A DNA stretch of 64,000 nt from Galbibacter mesophilus. GTDB lineage: Bacteria > Bacteroidota > Bacteroidia > Flavobacteriales > Flavobacteriaceae. Where the stretch lies: the NCBI RefSeq assembly GCF_023721415.1, contig NZ_JAMQVC010000001.1, positions 1,178,001 to 1,242,000 on the forward strand, given 5' to 3'. Each line of letters opens with the position of its first letter. Positions within the stretch are counted from its first letter, which is position 1. The position numbers and the translations under genes were made by a program. The notes below the pieces were generated by a model, which saw nothing but the letters and a program-made list of their open reading frames with translations, searched no databases and was not told the origin of the DNA. This document shows positions 16,508 through 25,664 of the stretch, piece after piece.

Positions 16508-17430
16508 ATAAAGTAATACGTATTGGTACGCGCGATAGCGAATTGGCGTTATGGCAAGCGAACCATGTTAAAAATCTACTCGAAAATAACGGGTATGCAA
16601 CAGAAATAGTTCCTGTAAAATCAGATGGGGATTTAATGTTAGACAAACCACTTCATGAACTTGGCATTACGGGAGTTTTTACAAAAACCTTGGATGTGGC
16701 CATGCATAAAGGAATGGTGGATATTGCCGTGCATAGCATGAAAGACGTGCCAACAAAGTTGCCTAAAAATGTGGTTAAAGCAGCAGTTTTGGAGCGTGCT
16801 AATCCTATGGATTTGTTTTTGCACAAAGACAAGATTGTTGATCTTAACAAGCTTCCTGAAAAGGCTACTATAGCTACGGGAAGCTTGCGCAGAAAGGCGC
16901 AGTGGTTAAGTAAATTCCCGAAAAATAAAGTGGAAGACCTTCGCGGAAATGTAAATACACGATTGGAAAAGCTTAAAAATAACGCTTGGGAAGGTGCTGT
17001 TTTTGCGGCCGCCGGATTAGAAAGAATTAACCTCAAGCCAAAAAACCATACTGTTCTGGACTGGATGATACCTGCCCCCGCACAGGGAGCAATGCTGGTA
17101 GTTGCTATGGTAAACGATGCGTATTCCCGCGAAGCTTTAAAGTCTTTAAACCATTACGAAACAGATATTTGCACAACGATAGAAAGGGAATTTTTAAGTA
17201 CCTTAGAGGGTGGCTGTACAGCTCCTATTGGTGCTTTAGCTACTATTGATGTAGATTACGTTACGTTTACTGGTGGATTGTTTTCTTTGGAAGGAAAACA
17301 GAAGGTAATAGTGGAAAAAAGGGTGCTGATTGAAAATTGCGACGGACTTGGGGCACTGTGCGCGCAGGAAGTTTTGCAAAATGGCGGGAAAGAAATAATG
17401 AATAAGTTGCGCAAAGAGCTTAACTTGTAA
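16504..17430 (+). CDS. hemC: Hydroxymethylbilane synthase HemC
   Basis: A 308-residue protein with IGTRDSELALWQA at the N-terminus, the substrate-binding arginine segments ATGSLRRKAQ and DLRGNVNTRLEKL, and the dipyrromethane cofactor attachment site EGGCTAPIGA (Cys238). It polymerises four porphobilinogen molecules to hydroxymethylbilane. It is translationally coupled to hemA. Unusually for the gene order, trkH and trkA separate it from hemD. Confidence 0.96.
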   Translation: MNKVIRIGTRDSELALWQANHVKNLLENNGYATEIVPVKSDGDLMLDKPLHELGITGVFTKTLDVAMHKGMVDIAVHSMKDVPTKLPKNVVKAAVLERANPMDLFLHKDKIVDLNKLPEKATIATGSLRRKAQWLSKFPKNKVEDLRGNVNTRLEKLKNNAWEGAVFAAAGLERINLKPKNHTVLDWMIPAPAQGAMLVVAMVNDAYSREALKSLNHYETDICTTIEREFLSTLEGGCTAPIGALATIDVDYVTFTGGLFSLEGKQKVIVEKRVLIENCDGLGALCAQEVLQNGGKEIMNKLRKELNL

Positions 17431-17491
17431 AATGAGTATTCCCTATTTTTAAGGATACTTTTCAAATTAGAAACGCTTAAAATGTAAACAG

Positions 17492-19234
17492 ATGAAAAAA
17501 GTAAGTCAGCAAAGACTGTTTTTTTTATTGATTGACTTTATTGTCATAAGCTTTCTTATTTTTGATTTTGGCTTTATTGCTTACGAACAATTTACCTCAC
17601 ATAAACTTCTTGTAATAGCTGTAATAATTGTAATTCTTTTGGTTACCTATGTTTATAGGTACAAGGTACATACAGATAAAACTAGAAAAATTTTAAGCCT
17701 AACTTACGCATGCCTATTCGGTGCGGCTATATTTTTAAGCGCAGGCTTTTATCTATTTGGTCCTGAAAAGGCCATGGAAGCATACCTTTTAAGTGTAAAA
17801 CCTTTTATTGAAGGGGCTTTGTTGCTATACTTAATTATGCGATTAAGTATTTTGATACGCTATTTATACAGTGTTTATTTTAATCCAGCGATATTATTTG
17901 TAGGAAGCTTTTTTATTTTCGATTTGTTGGGCGCCTTCTTGCTAATGCTGCCAAAAGCAACAACTTCTGGCCAAATAGATTTTATCAACGCACTTTTTAC
18001 TTCCACAAGTGCAGTTTGTGTTACGGGTCTTGCGGTTCTAGATACTTCAGCCGATTTCACACTGTTTGGCCAGGGGGTTATTCTATTTTTAATTCAGCTG
18101 GGCGGATTGGGAATTTTGACTTTTACGTCCTTTTTCGCATACTTTTTTAAAGGAGGATCTTCTTTTAAGGAAAGTCTTTATGTAAAAGATTATGTTGCTT
18201 CAGAAACCTTAAAAGATGCGCTTAAATTTGCTATGAATATAGTGTTGTTCACTTTTGCTATTGAGCTTGTTGGAGCTATATTTATATATCTTTCTATTGA
18301 AGATCTTAATAAGGTTGAGCACCCTATCTTTTTTAGTATTTTCCATGCTATTTCTGCTTTTTGTAACGCTGGTTTTTCCAATATGGGCGACGGATTATTT
18401 AACGACAATTTGCGTTTTGACTATCCTTTTCAATGGGTGATAATGTTATTGGTGATAATTGGCGGTTTAGGGTATAATATTATTTTCAACTTCTATAATT
18501 ACCTAAAAATATATGTTTTAAACCTTTTCAATAAAAAGCATAGCAAACATTTGGTAAGGTTGTTAACCCTCAATTCTAAACTTGTCATGGCAACTACGGT
18601 TATTCTGCTAGTTGCTGGTTTTGTTTTTTTCTATTTTTCCGAAGGAAACAATACGCTTTCAGAGCATCAAACCCTTTTTGGGAAAATTACCGCTACTGCT
18701 TTTCAGTCGGTAACTCCTAGAACGGCAGGGTTCAATACAATAAACTATGCAGAGCTCACCATGCCATCCCTATTGTTTGTAATTTTATTAATGTGGATTG
18801 GTGGTTCGCCAGCTTCAACCGCTGGAGGTATTAAAACGACCACTTTTGCATTGGCAACGTTGAACATTTTTAATATTGCCAGAAATAGAAAACGTATAGA
18901 AATCGGCACGAGAAGTATAAGCAACGCCACTTTGAATCGTGCTTTTGCCATAGTTTCTATATCCTTAATTACTATTGGAATTGCTATTATATTGCTGCTT
19001 TTTTTCGAGCCTCAACTCAATTTAATATCAGTAGCTTTCGAAGCATTTTCAGCTTACAGTACAGTCGGGCTAAGCTTAAACCTTACACCATCATTAAGCA
19101 ACCCCAGTAAAATTGTAATAACAGTAGTTATGTTTATAGGAAGAATTGGAATGCTAAATATACTTGTGGGTGTTTTAAGGCAGATGAATAATCAGTTTTA
19201 TGAATATCCTAAAGAAAACATATTAATTAACTAA
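17492..19234 (+). CDS. Potassium uptake protein, TrkH/KtrB family
   Basis: A 580-residue membrane protein. The four pore loops with single-glycine filters can be found: SAVCVTGLAVLDT, CNAGFSNMGDGLF, RTAGFNTINYAEL and YSTVGLSLNLTPS. About five extra hydrophobic segments precede the core, as in longer TrkH types. It forms the K+-translocating subunit in the inner membrane and should pair with the TrkA-type protein encoded next. It begins 61 bases after hemC. Confidence 0.93.
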   Translation: MKKVSQQRLFFLLIDFIVISFLIFDFGFIAYEQFTSHKLLVIAVIIVILLVTYVYRYKVHTDKTRKILSLTYACLFGAAIFLSAGFYLFGPEKAMEAYLLSVKPFIEGALLLYLIMRLSILIRYLYSVYFNPAILFVGSFFIFDLLGAFLLMLPKATTSGQIDFINALFTSTSAVCVTGLAVLDTSADFTLFGQGVILFLIQLGGLGILTFTSFFAYFFKGGSSFKESLYVKDYVASETLKDALKFAMNIVLFTFAIELVGAIFIYLSIEDLNKVEHPIFFSIFHAISAFCNAGFSNMGDGLFNDNLRFDYPFQWVIMLLVIIGGLGYNIIFNFYNYLKIYVLNLFNKKHSKHLVRLLTLNSKLVMATTVILLVAGFVFFYFSEGNNTLSEHQTLFGKITATAFQSVTPRTAGFNTINYAELTMPSLLFVILLMWIGGSPASTAGGIKTTTFALATLNIFNIARNRKRIEIGTRSISNATLNRAFAIVSISLITIGIAIILLLFFEPQLNLISVAFEAFSAYSTVGLSLNLTPSLSNPSKIVITVVMFIGRIGMLNILVGVLRQMNNQFYEYPKENILIN

Positions 19235-19308
19235 TTTTGAAGTAAGTAGAGGTTGAAAATTTGATCATTTGAAATGAACATAAACAAATTTAATTTTTAC
19301 TTACCCGC

Positions 19309-19339
19309 TGAAATAATAAAATTTTTTATTTCATTTTTT
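19309..19339 (+). terminator. Weak AT-rich hairpin with T-run between trkH and trkA
   Basis: TGAAATAA (19309-19316) pairs with TTATTTCA (19326-19333), and the stem is followed by six T. The stem is AT-rich and so weak. It may be a partial terminator that reduces expression of trkA and the later heme genes relative to trkH, or may have no function. Confidence 0.35.
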
Positions 19340-19362
19340 AGTAGAATAGAAATTTTAAATAG

Positions 19363-20055
19363 ATGAAAATTGTCGTTTTTGGTTTAGGGAATTTTGGAAG
19401 TTCGTTAGCTTTAAAGTTAACCGAATCGGGTAACGAAGTAATTGGAGTAGATATAAAAATGGAAAAGGTAAATCTTTTAAAAGATAAAATTGCACACACC
19501 ATTTGTTTAGATGCTACCAACGAACTAGCCTATGATAGACTCCCATTAAAAGATGCACATATTGCTATTGTTGCCATTGGAGAAAATGAAGGTGCAGCCA
19601 TTATTACTACGGCAATATTAAAAGACAAAACTGAAGCTAAAATTATCAGTAGATCTTTGTCTCCAGTGCATGATACGGTGCTAAAGGCAATGGGAATAAA
19701 CAATATAATTCATCCAGAGCAAGAAGCGGCAGCCAACCTTACCGGAAAAATTAACCTAAAAAATGTTTTGGATAACTTTAATTTAGATGATGAATATTCC
19801 ATTTCCGAAGTTATAGCAAAAGACTCATTTCAAGGGAAATCACTACATGAGTTAGATTTTAGAAAAAAATATAATTTAAATGTAGTTACCATAATTCGTC
19901 CTTGCGAAAAAAAGAATTTTTTAGGAAATAAATTGAAGAAAAAAGAAGTAATTGGGTTACCGGATAACAACACTAAAATTCAAAAAAATGATCAGTTAAT
20001 TGTCTTTGGTAGAAACGAAGATATTGCGAATTTTGGTGAGGAAATGACTAAATGA
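19363..20055 (+). CDS. TrkA-family potassium channel regulatory subunit (RCK domains)
   Basis: The protein opens with a Rossmann-type RCK_N domain (VFGLGNFGSSLALKLTESGNEVIGVD) and ends with an RCK_C domain (about residues 140-228, with SLHELDFRKKYNLNVVTIIRP and DQLIVFGRNEDIANF). At 230 residues it is the KtrA/TrkA single-unit type that forms an octameric gating ring under the TrkH pore, binding nucleotides. hemD begins 9 bases after its stop, so the potassium and heme genes share a transcript here. Confidence 0.93.
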   Translation: MKIVVFGLGNFGSSLALKLTESGNEVIGVDIKMEKVNLLKDKIAHTICLDATNELAYDRLPLKDAHIAIVAIGENEGAAIITTAILKDKTEAKIISRSLSPVHDTVLKAMGINNIIHPEQEAAANLTGKINLKNVLDNFNLDDEYSISEVIAKDSFQGKSLHELDFRKKYNLNVVTIIRPCEKKNFLGNKLKKKEVIGLPDNNTKIQKNDQLIVFGRNEDIANFGEEMTK

Positions 20056-20064
20056 TAAGATGAT

Positions 20065-20709
20065 ATGATAGAAGTATTGAGTACCAAAAAATTAACCAAC
20101 GCTCAAAAAGAACTATTATTGAATGAAGGTATAAAGTGTATTGACGAGAACTTTATCCAAATAAATCCAAAAAAATTTAAAAGTGAAAAAAGTATTGAAA
20201 ACGCTATTTTTACTAGTAAAAATGCCGTTAAATCAATTCTTAAACGTGAAATTACGATAAATAATTGTTTTTGTGTAGGCGATAAGACCGAAGCCTATCT
20301 TAAAAGAAATGGATTTAACGTAGTAGAAAAAGCATATCAAGCAAAAGCTTTGGCCGAACAAATAGTAAAAAAGCATGCTGATAAAGCATTTACACTTTTT
20401 TGTGGGAACATCCGTAGGGAAGAGTTGCCAAAATTGCTACAGGAAAATAGGGTAACGTTAACCGAAATAGAAGTATATGAAACCGTTCTTACCTCTAAAA
20501 ATATGATTCGTTCTTTTGATGGGATTTTATTTTTTAGCCCGAGTGCCGTGGAAAGTTATGCGCAGCGAAACCTTTTTGAAGATATCACTGTATTCTGTTT
20601 GGGGAAAACCACAGAGGCAGAAGCAAGAAAACATACCAATAATATTATAACCGCTAATAGAACAACTATTGAAAATGTGATTGTTCAAGTAATAAAACAT
20701 TTTGAATAG
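20065..20709 (+). CDS. hemD: Uroporphyrinogen-III synthase HemD
   Basis: A 214-residue protein with the two-domain HemD pattern: IFTSKNAVKSIL (about residues 48-59), CVGDKTEAYLKRNGFNVV (about 71-88), FDGILFFSPSAVESYAQ and VFCLGKTTEAEARKH near the C-terminus. The family is very divergent, but the position just before hemE and after hemA/hemC supports the call. It cyclises hydroxymethylbilane to uroporphyrinogen III with inversion of ring D. Confidence 0.9.
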   Translation: MIEVLSTKKLTNAQKELLLNEGIKCIDENFIQINPKKFKSEKSIENAIFTSKNAVKSILKREITINNCFCVGDKTEAYLKRNGFNVVEKAYQAKALAEQIVKKHADKAFTLFCGNIRREELPKLLQENRVTLTEIEVYETVLTSKNMIRSFDGILFFSPSAVESYAQRNLFEDITVFCLGKTTEAEARKHTNNIITANRTTIENVIVQVIKHFE

Positions 20710-20757
20710 ATAACCTCCTGCAAGATAGATTGTAAATCCTGCGGAAAAACAAGATAT

Positions 20758-21783
20758 ATGATAAAAAACGATTTATTCTTAAAGGCCTTAAAAGGCGAAT
20801 CAGTAAGTAGACCTCCAGTATGGATGATGCGTCAAGCTGGAAGGTATTTGCCGGAATTTATGGCTTTAAAAGAAAAATACGATTTCTTTACGCGTTGCCG
20901 TACTCCCGAATTGGCTTCTGAAATTACTGTACAGCCTATCCGCATTGTAAAACCGGATGCCGCCATTCTGTTTTCTGACATTTTGGTAATTCCGCAAGCG
21001 ATGAATATTGAGGTGGAAATGAAACCGGGTGTTGGACCTTGGTTGCCAAACCCAATACGTTCTGCAAAAGATGTTGAGCAAGTGGTGGTGCCGGAAATCA
21101 ATGAGGAGTTGGGGTATGTTATGGATGCCATAAAGCTCACCAAAGAAATGTTGAACGATGAGGTGCCGCTAATCGGTTTTGCTGGCTCGCCATGGACGAT
21201 TCTTTGTTACGCAGTGGAAGGGCAGGGCTCGAAAAGCTTCGACAAAGCCAAAGGTTTTTGCTTTTCTCAACCCGAAGCAGCGCATGCATTACTTCAAAAA
21301 ATCACTGATACCACAATTCTATATTTAAAGGAAAAAGTTAAAAATGGAGTGAATGCTGTGCAGATATTCGATTCTTGGGGCGGAATGCTTTCCCCAACCG
21401 ATTATCAGGAGTTTTCATGGAAATATATCAACCAGATTGTAGAAGCACTTGCCGATGAAACCGAAGTGATTGTTTTTGGTAAAGGGTGTTGGTTTGCTTT
21501 GGGAGATATGGCAAAAAGTAAGGCATCTGCTTTGGGCGTAGATTGGACGTGCTCTCCTAAAAACGCGCGTTATTTAACGGGTGGAAATATTACATTACAA
21601 GGTAATTTCGATCCGTCGAGATTGTTGTCGCCTATTCCAACCATTAAAAAGATGGTTCATGAAATGATAGATGAGTTTGGGAAAGATAAATATGTAGTGA
21701 ACCTAGGTCATGGTATTTTACCGCATGTTCCCGTAGACCATGCAAAGGCATTTATAGAAGCCGTAAAAGAATACGGAAACTAA
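20758..21783 (+). CDS. hemE: Uroporphyrinogen decarboxylase HemE
   Basis: A 341-residue protein with the hallmark N-terminal [17 protein letters not shown] (about residues 19-35), [12 protein letters not shown] carrying the catalytic aspartate, [16 protein letters not shown], and the C-terminal [15 protein letters not shown]. It removes four carboxyl groups from uroporphyrinogen III to give coproporphyrinogen III, the substrate of the HemF encoded downstream. The intergenic DNA after it is highly structured. Confidence 0.96.
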   Translation: MIKNDLFLKALKGESVSRPPVWMMRQAGRYLPEFMALKEKYDFFTRCRTPELASEITVQPIRIVKPDAAILFSDILVIPQAMNIEVEMKPGVGPWLPNPIRSAKDVEQVVVPEINEELGYVMDAIKLTKEMLNDEVPLIGFAGSPWTILCYAVEGQGSKSFDKAKGFCFSQPEAAHALLQKITDTTILYLKEKVKNGVNAVQIFDSWGGMLSPTDYQEFSWKYINQIVEALADETEVIVFGKGCWFALGDMAKSKASALGVDWTCSPKNARYLTGGNITLQGNFDPSRLLSPIPTIKKMVHEMIDEFGKDKYVVNLGHGILPHVPVDHAKAFIEAVKEYGN

Positions 21784-21796
21784 ATAATCTTCAAAA

Positions 21797-21842
21797 ATTG
21801 GCAATAAATTATGGTGGAAAAACATTATAATTTATTGCCAAT
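21797..21842. repeat. Perfect 16-bp inverted repeat after hemE
   Basis: ATTGGCAATAAATTAT (21797-21812) and ATAATTTATTGCCAAT (21827-21842) are perfect reverse complements around a 14-base loop. No T-run follows on the plus strand, so this is not a standard terminator of hemE. On the minus strand the stem is followed by TTTTG. It may be an mRNA-stabilising or processing hairpin at the hemE 3' end. Confidence 0.75.
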
Positions 21843-21849
21843 GTTACTC

Positions 21850-21912
21850 GTCATGTTCGGGGCAAAAAAAAATCTTTTCTTGCGCCAGTGAATTCAAAAA
21901 ACAGAACATGAC
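21850..21912 (+). promoter_or_regulatory. 9-bp inverted repeat that would pair with the next start codon
   Basis: GTCATGTTC (21850-21858) is the reverse complement of GAACATGAC (21904-21912), and the second arm contains the ATG (21908) of the secreted-protein gene. A weaker GGC...GCC pairing is nested inside. If transcribed from upstream, the leader could hide the start codon. This is a structural prediction by eye only. Confidence 0.4.
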
Positions 21913-23437
21913 AAAATTCTCCTTTCTATTTTTGTTGGCATCTTTCAGCATTTATGGACAGCATTTAATTTTTCAGCCTAAAAAAAATCATACTTACCAT
22001 TATAAAAGTGAAACATTCGCTTACAAAATGAACTCCCTTGGTTTTTTATCCTTTAACATAGATTACGACGTTACCTTTTTAAAAGATGACAGGTTAAGTG
22101 TGAAGGTAAATCATTATGGAGGGAAATTGCCCAATTTAGTTTTTGATTCGAGGGATGTGAGTGGCAGTGATAGTATTCTGGTATCTAAATTAACCGCTGA
22201 GCCATACATTTTTAAGCCTACTCAAAATGGATTTCGTTTAGAGAATTCAAAAAAACTCAATAAGCGACAAGAAACATTCTTCAATCGAGCTATTCAAAAC
22301 GATTACTTTGATGATACTTCAAATAGTAATAAAGTTTATTTAAAAGAAGGGTATTCTTGGGAGCGAACAGATTCAATAAAGATTGATTACGACACCGATG
22401 AAAAACAGGCTATTTCGTATTTATTATCTGTAGATAAGATTACAAGGAAAGAGATAATCATTTCGGGAACGGGTTCGATTCCTTTTGAAGGAGAGGAAGC
22501 AGATGTAGCGATAAAATATGTTTTGGATAAAAATACCGGAATGCCACTTTACATCAAACAAATTATTATCCCAAGCACTGAACTTAGTGGAGCTATATTG
22601 ATGATTACTAAAATCCCTGAATATGAGGCACCAAGTTTATTTGAAGAGGCGGTGAAGATAAGACCGTTGTTGGATAATAAGGGAGCACTCGAAATAATGG
22701 ATAGTGAGCCCATGAAGTATCAGTTTAGAAGATTTCCACTAGAAAAAAACAAAAAGGAGGTAAAGCGAATGTTGAACGAATATATGAGCAGTCAAAGGTT
22801 GTATTTTGATGCTGATAACTCGTTAATATTTTCATCAGATTTGGATTTTGAGCTTTTAGAAAAAAAATTTGAAGCTTTGCTAACAGGTAGCCATCTAGAA
22901 ATAAACACAATTAATTTTTACGACAAAAATGGTGAAAAATTAAACCATGATATGTCCAATGACAAATTTAAAATGTTCAAAGCCTTCGGAACGGTTTATT
23001 GTGAGCCTTTTGTAAAACTTGGTAAAATTGAAAGAACAGAGGCCATTATTTCTTTTTTTAAAGCTACCAAGCGTGAAATTGTAAGTACTACTTCAAATTT
23101 GAAGAATTCAAAGTATGAATTAACCTTCGCGAAAGACACTGTTAAGGTGAGCGTAAAAGAGTTTACGTCGGTAGATGCATTATCATTTAAGTTTTTTAAT
23201 GAAGATGGTAAAGAATTAGATTCGGTTATGGTACAGGTAGCTTACCTGACACTAGATGAATATATTGGTAATAAAGCCATTGCGAATGCATTTATAATGG
23301 GTCAAATAGAGAACAAAAATGAATTGGAACTCAACCTTAATTTTTTAGCAAAAGGAGTTTCTAAGGTTACTTTTGATGAGCTTCTGAATTACAAAGAGTA
23401 TCAGTATAAGAAAACAGTCGACGAGAGAGATTGGTAA
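21908..23437 (+). CDS. Secreted protein of unknown function, paralogue 1
   Basis: A 509-residue protein with a signal peptide (residues 1-18, cleavage near SIYGQ) and no domain I can name. It is a tandem paralogue of the next gene: shared blocks include GYSWERTDSIKIDYD, AIKYVLDKNTGMPLY, EYEAPSLFEE and the C-terminal KNSKYELTFAKDTVKVSV. The pattern of alternating strands suggests an extracellular or periplasmic beta-rich protein. It sits inside the heme gene run, between hemE and hemF. Confidence 0.8.
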   Translation: MTKFSFLFLLASFSIYGQHLIFQPKKNHTYHYKSETFAYKMNSLGFLSFNIDYDVTFLKDDRLSVKVNHYGGKLPNLVFDSRDVSGSDSILVSKLTAEPYIFKPTQNGFRLENSKKLNKRQETFFNRAIQNDYFDDTSNSNKVYLKEGYSWERTDSIKIDYDTDEKQAISYLLSVDKITRKEIIISGTGSIPFEGEEADVAIKYVLDKNTGMPLYIKQIIIPSTELSGAILMITKIPEYEAPSLFEEAVKIRPLLDNKGALEIMDSEPMKYQFRRFPLEKNKKEVKRMLNEYMSSQRLYFDADNSLIFSSDLDFELLEKKFEALLTGSHLEINTINFYDKNGEKLNHDMSNDKFKMFKAFGTVYCEPFVKLGKIERTEAIISFFKATKREIVSTTSNLKNSKYELTFAKDTVKVSVKEFTSVDALSFKFFNEDGKELDSVMVQVAYLTLDEYIGNKAIANAFIMGQIENKNELELNLNFLAKGVSKVTFDELLNYKEYQYKKTVDERDW

Positions 23438-23512
23438 TAGTAAGCCGCTAGCCAATGTATATAATACGTTATTTTCATTCAATTTTTATTAATAATTAAA
23501 TACAATTTCTCA

Positions 23513-25036
23513 ATGAGAACCTTCATATTGCTTTTATTGCTTTCGCTAACCGTAAAAGGTCAAGAGCTTTCACTACTACCCAAAACCGATAAAGTATATC
23601 ACTACGAAAACGAAATAATTTCACATGAAATTTATGGGGGAGTGGATTTTGCATCAAGACTAGAATATGATGCTCAATTCTTGTCTAAAAATGAGCTTGA
23701 GATTACTCCGGTCCGTTTTCGAGCAAACACAACAGATACCATTATAGATTCCAATAAAGGTTATAATGACAATAGTTTTCAGTCTGAAAAGACGCTATCA
23801 AAACTTAATTCTTTTCAGTATGTACGCGCCGACAACCATTTTAAATATGGTTCGAAATCTGATAAACAAGATAGAACAGAAAAAATCATAAAGGAAGTTA
23901 TAGAGGCGAACAACCCAATTTACAATAGTCTTTATGAAAACTTAGTTTTAAGAAAAGGGCATTCTTGGAAACAAACCGACTCCATCGTTGTCGATTTTAA
24001 TAGATTGAGAAAAATGGAAATCGACTTCAACTTCAATGTAAATGACATTACTGCTAAGGAGGTAGTTGTAAAGGGAAATGGCACTATAACCAATGGAAAT
24101 ATAACAACAGATTTGGCAGTAAAATATGTTCTTGATAGAAAAACAGGAATTCCACTTTATACAAAATTCATTGCAGTCGCCAAATACGCCAATGATATTT
24201 TAATGATTAGTAAACTTACTGACTACGAAGCTCCGAGTTTACACGAAGAATTTTTCGGAATAAAACCTTACTTTGCCATGCAGGATAGAGGCGGGCAACC
24301 ATTGAAACCGCATTTTTTTGATTATATGTATAAGGAGATACCTTCATTGGTTGATGCTAATGAAGATCTAAGTAATATGGTAGAAAATTACATAAATAAC
24401 TTTTCAATTTACGAGGATGAGCAAGTGGGATTCTATTATTTATCCGTTAGTCACGGTGCCACAGAAAAGGAGATGTTGCCAATTACTGCCGGGGGAAAAA
24501 TAAAAATCAATAATATTACATATTTTAATAAGAAAGGGAATGTAGTAGATTTAACTTCGTGCAATTTGCCTGATTCTGCTGCTCTATTCGGATTTTATCA
24601 TTACAATTTCTATGAAAAAAAACCGGAAGTATATAAAACTAGTATGGATGTTACGGTATGGAAACCCCAAAAACGAAAGAAAATTGAGGTTACTTCCAAT
24701 ACTGAAAATTCTAAGTACAAAATATGGTTTAATAAAGATACCGTCTTTCTAGAAGTTAGAAAGCCTGATTTGGATGGCTATTCGTTTAAATTTTACAATT
24801 CAAAAGGGGAAGAAATTGCTGCAAAGTACTCGCAGTACTTTTTTGATCAAGAAACGAAAGTGAATGGAGAAAGCGTTGCAACCAGATTTATAGACCAAAA
24901 TATGTTTAAGAAGGAAGAGTTTTTATACCGTTTTAAATTTTCTGCAGAAGACGTTTCGAAAGTAACTTTTAATGTCTGTACAAGTTATAAGAAATTTAGA
25001 TTCAAAAACATAATATCAAATTTGGCTTGTGAATAG
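23513..25036 (+). CDS. Secreted protein of unknown function, paralogue 2
   Basis: A 507-residue protein with a signal peptide (residues 1-16, ending LTVKGQ). It aligns by eye along most of its length with the preceding gene: GHSWKQTDSIVVDFN, AVKYVLDRKTGIPLY, DYEAPSLHEEFFGIKPY and ENSKYKIWFNKDTVFLEV. The two arose by tandem duplication and have diverged strongly. The GTG start of the next gene overlaps its stop, so it is probably cotranscribed with the membrane protein and hemF. Confidence 0.8.
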   Translation: MRTFILLLLLSLTVKGQELSLLPKTDKVYHYENEIISHEIYGGVDFASRLEYDAQFLSKNELEITPVRFRANTTDTIIDSNKGYNDNSFQSEKTLSKLNSFQYVRADNHFKYGSKSDKQDRTEKIIKEVIEANNPIYNSLYENLVLRKGHSWKQTDSIVVDFNRLRKMEIDFNFNVNDITAKEVVVKGNGTITNGNITTDLAVKYVLDRKTGIPLYTKFIAVAKYANDILMISKLTDYEAPSLHEEFFGIKPYFAMQDRGGQPLKPHFFDYMYKEIPSLVDANEDLSNMVENYINNFSIYEDEQVGFYYLSVSHGATEKEMLPITAGGKIKINNITYFNKKGNVVDLTSCNLPDSAALFGFYHYNFYEKKPEVYKTSMDVTVWKPQKRKKIEVTSNTENSKYKIWFNKDTVFLEVRKPDLDGYSFKFYNSKGEEIAAKYSQYFFDQETKVNGESVATRFIDQNMFKKEEFLYRFKFSAEDVSKVTFNVCTSYKKFRFKNIISNLACE

Positions 25037-25664
25037 CGAAAGAAATATGCCCTTGAACATCATAGAAAAATACGACAAGCAATTTGAATATGTGGGAATA
25101 GCCATGTATGTATTTATTGCAAGCCAATTTTTTCAGCTTTGGCTTTTCCCCGAAGAAACACAGGCTGAAAAAATATATTCCATGTCATTTTTAATCATTT
25201 TTGAATTTGTCATGGTACATTCCGGTGTTTTTATGGCTGTAATGCCAAAGAAATGGTCGTTTTTCATTTTTATTCCGTTTTATGGGGTTTTTGCTTGGGC
25301 ATTTAATCATGCTGTCCCCAATAATGTTGTTTTAATCACCTATTTGGTGGTTGTTTTAAACAGAATGCGTTTTGCTTTTTTTAATGCTGATAAAAGATTG
25401 AAGGAAAGAGCAGCGGCATTTTCAGTTTTTGCGCTCATCGTTTATTTTGTGCTTACCTTTGTGGTGCTATTTAGTGCGGAAATCCTCCCAGAATTCGGAC
25501 TCACAGCTGAGTTTTTGGAGAAATCGGGATACAATGCCATTAAAAGTGCAACCGGCACTTTTGTTGATGTGCCGCAAACAGCGCTCTGTTTAGGCGTTTT
25601 GTATTACAGCGCACTAGCAATTATTGAAGCAAAACTAGTTTCTCATTCAGAAAAGAAAAAATGA
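25029..25664 (+). CDS. Polytopic membrane protein of unknown function upstream of hemF
   Basis: A 211-residue protein with about six hydrophobic segments and a short charged tail (VSHSEKKK). I do not recognise the family. The frame can begin with GTG at 25029, overlapping the previous stop, or ATG at 25047; neither start is favoured by the sequence. Its TGA overlaps the hemF ATG by 4 bases (ATGA), so its translation is probably coupled to hemF. Confidence 0.75.
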   Translation: MNSERNMPLNIIEKYDKQFEYVGIAMYVFIASQFFQLWLFPEETQAEKIYSMSFLIIFEFVMVHSGVFMAVMPKKWSFFIFIPFYGVFAWAFNHAVPNNVVLITYLVVVLNRMRFAFFNADKRLKERAAAFSVFALIVYFVLTFVVLFSAEILPEFGLTAEFLEKSGYNAIKSATGTFVDVPQTALCLGVLYYSALAIIEAKLVSHSEKKK

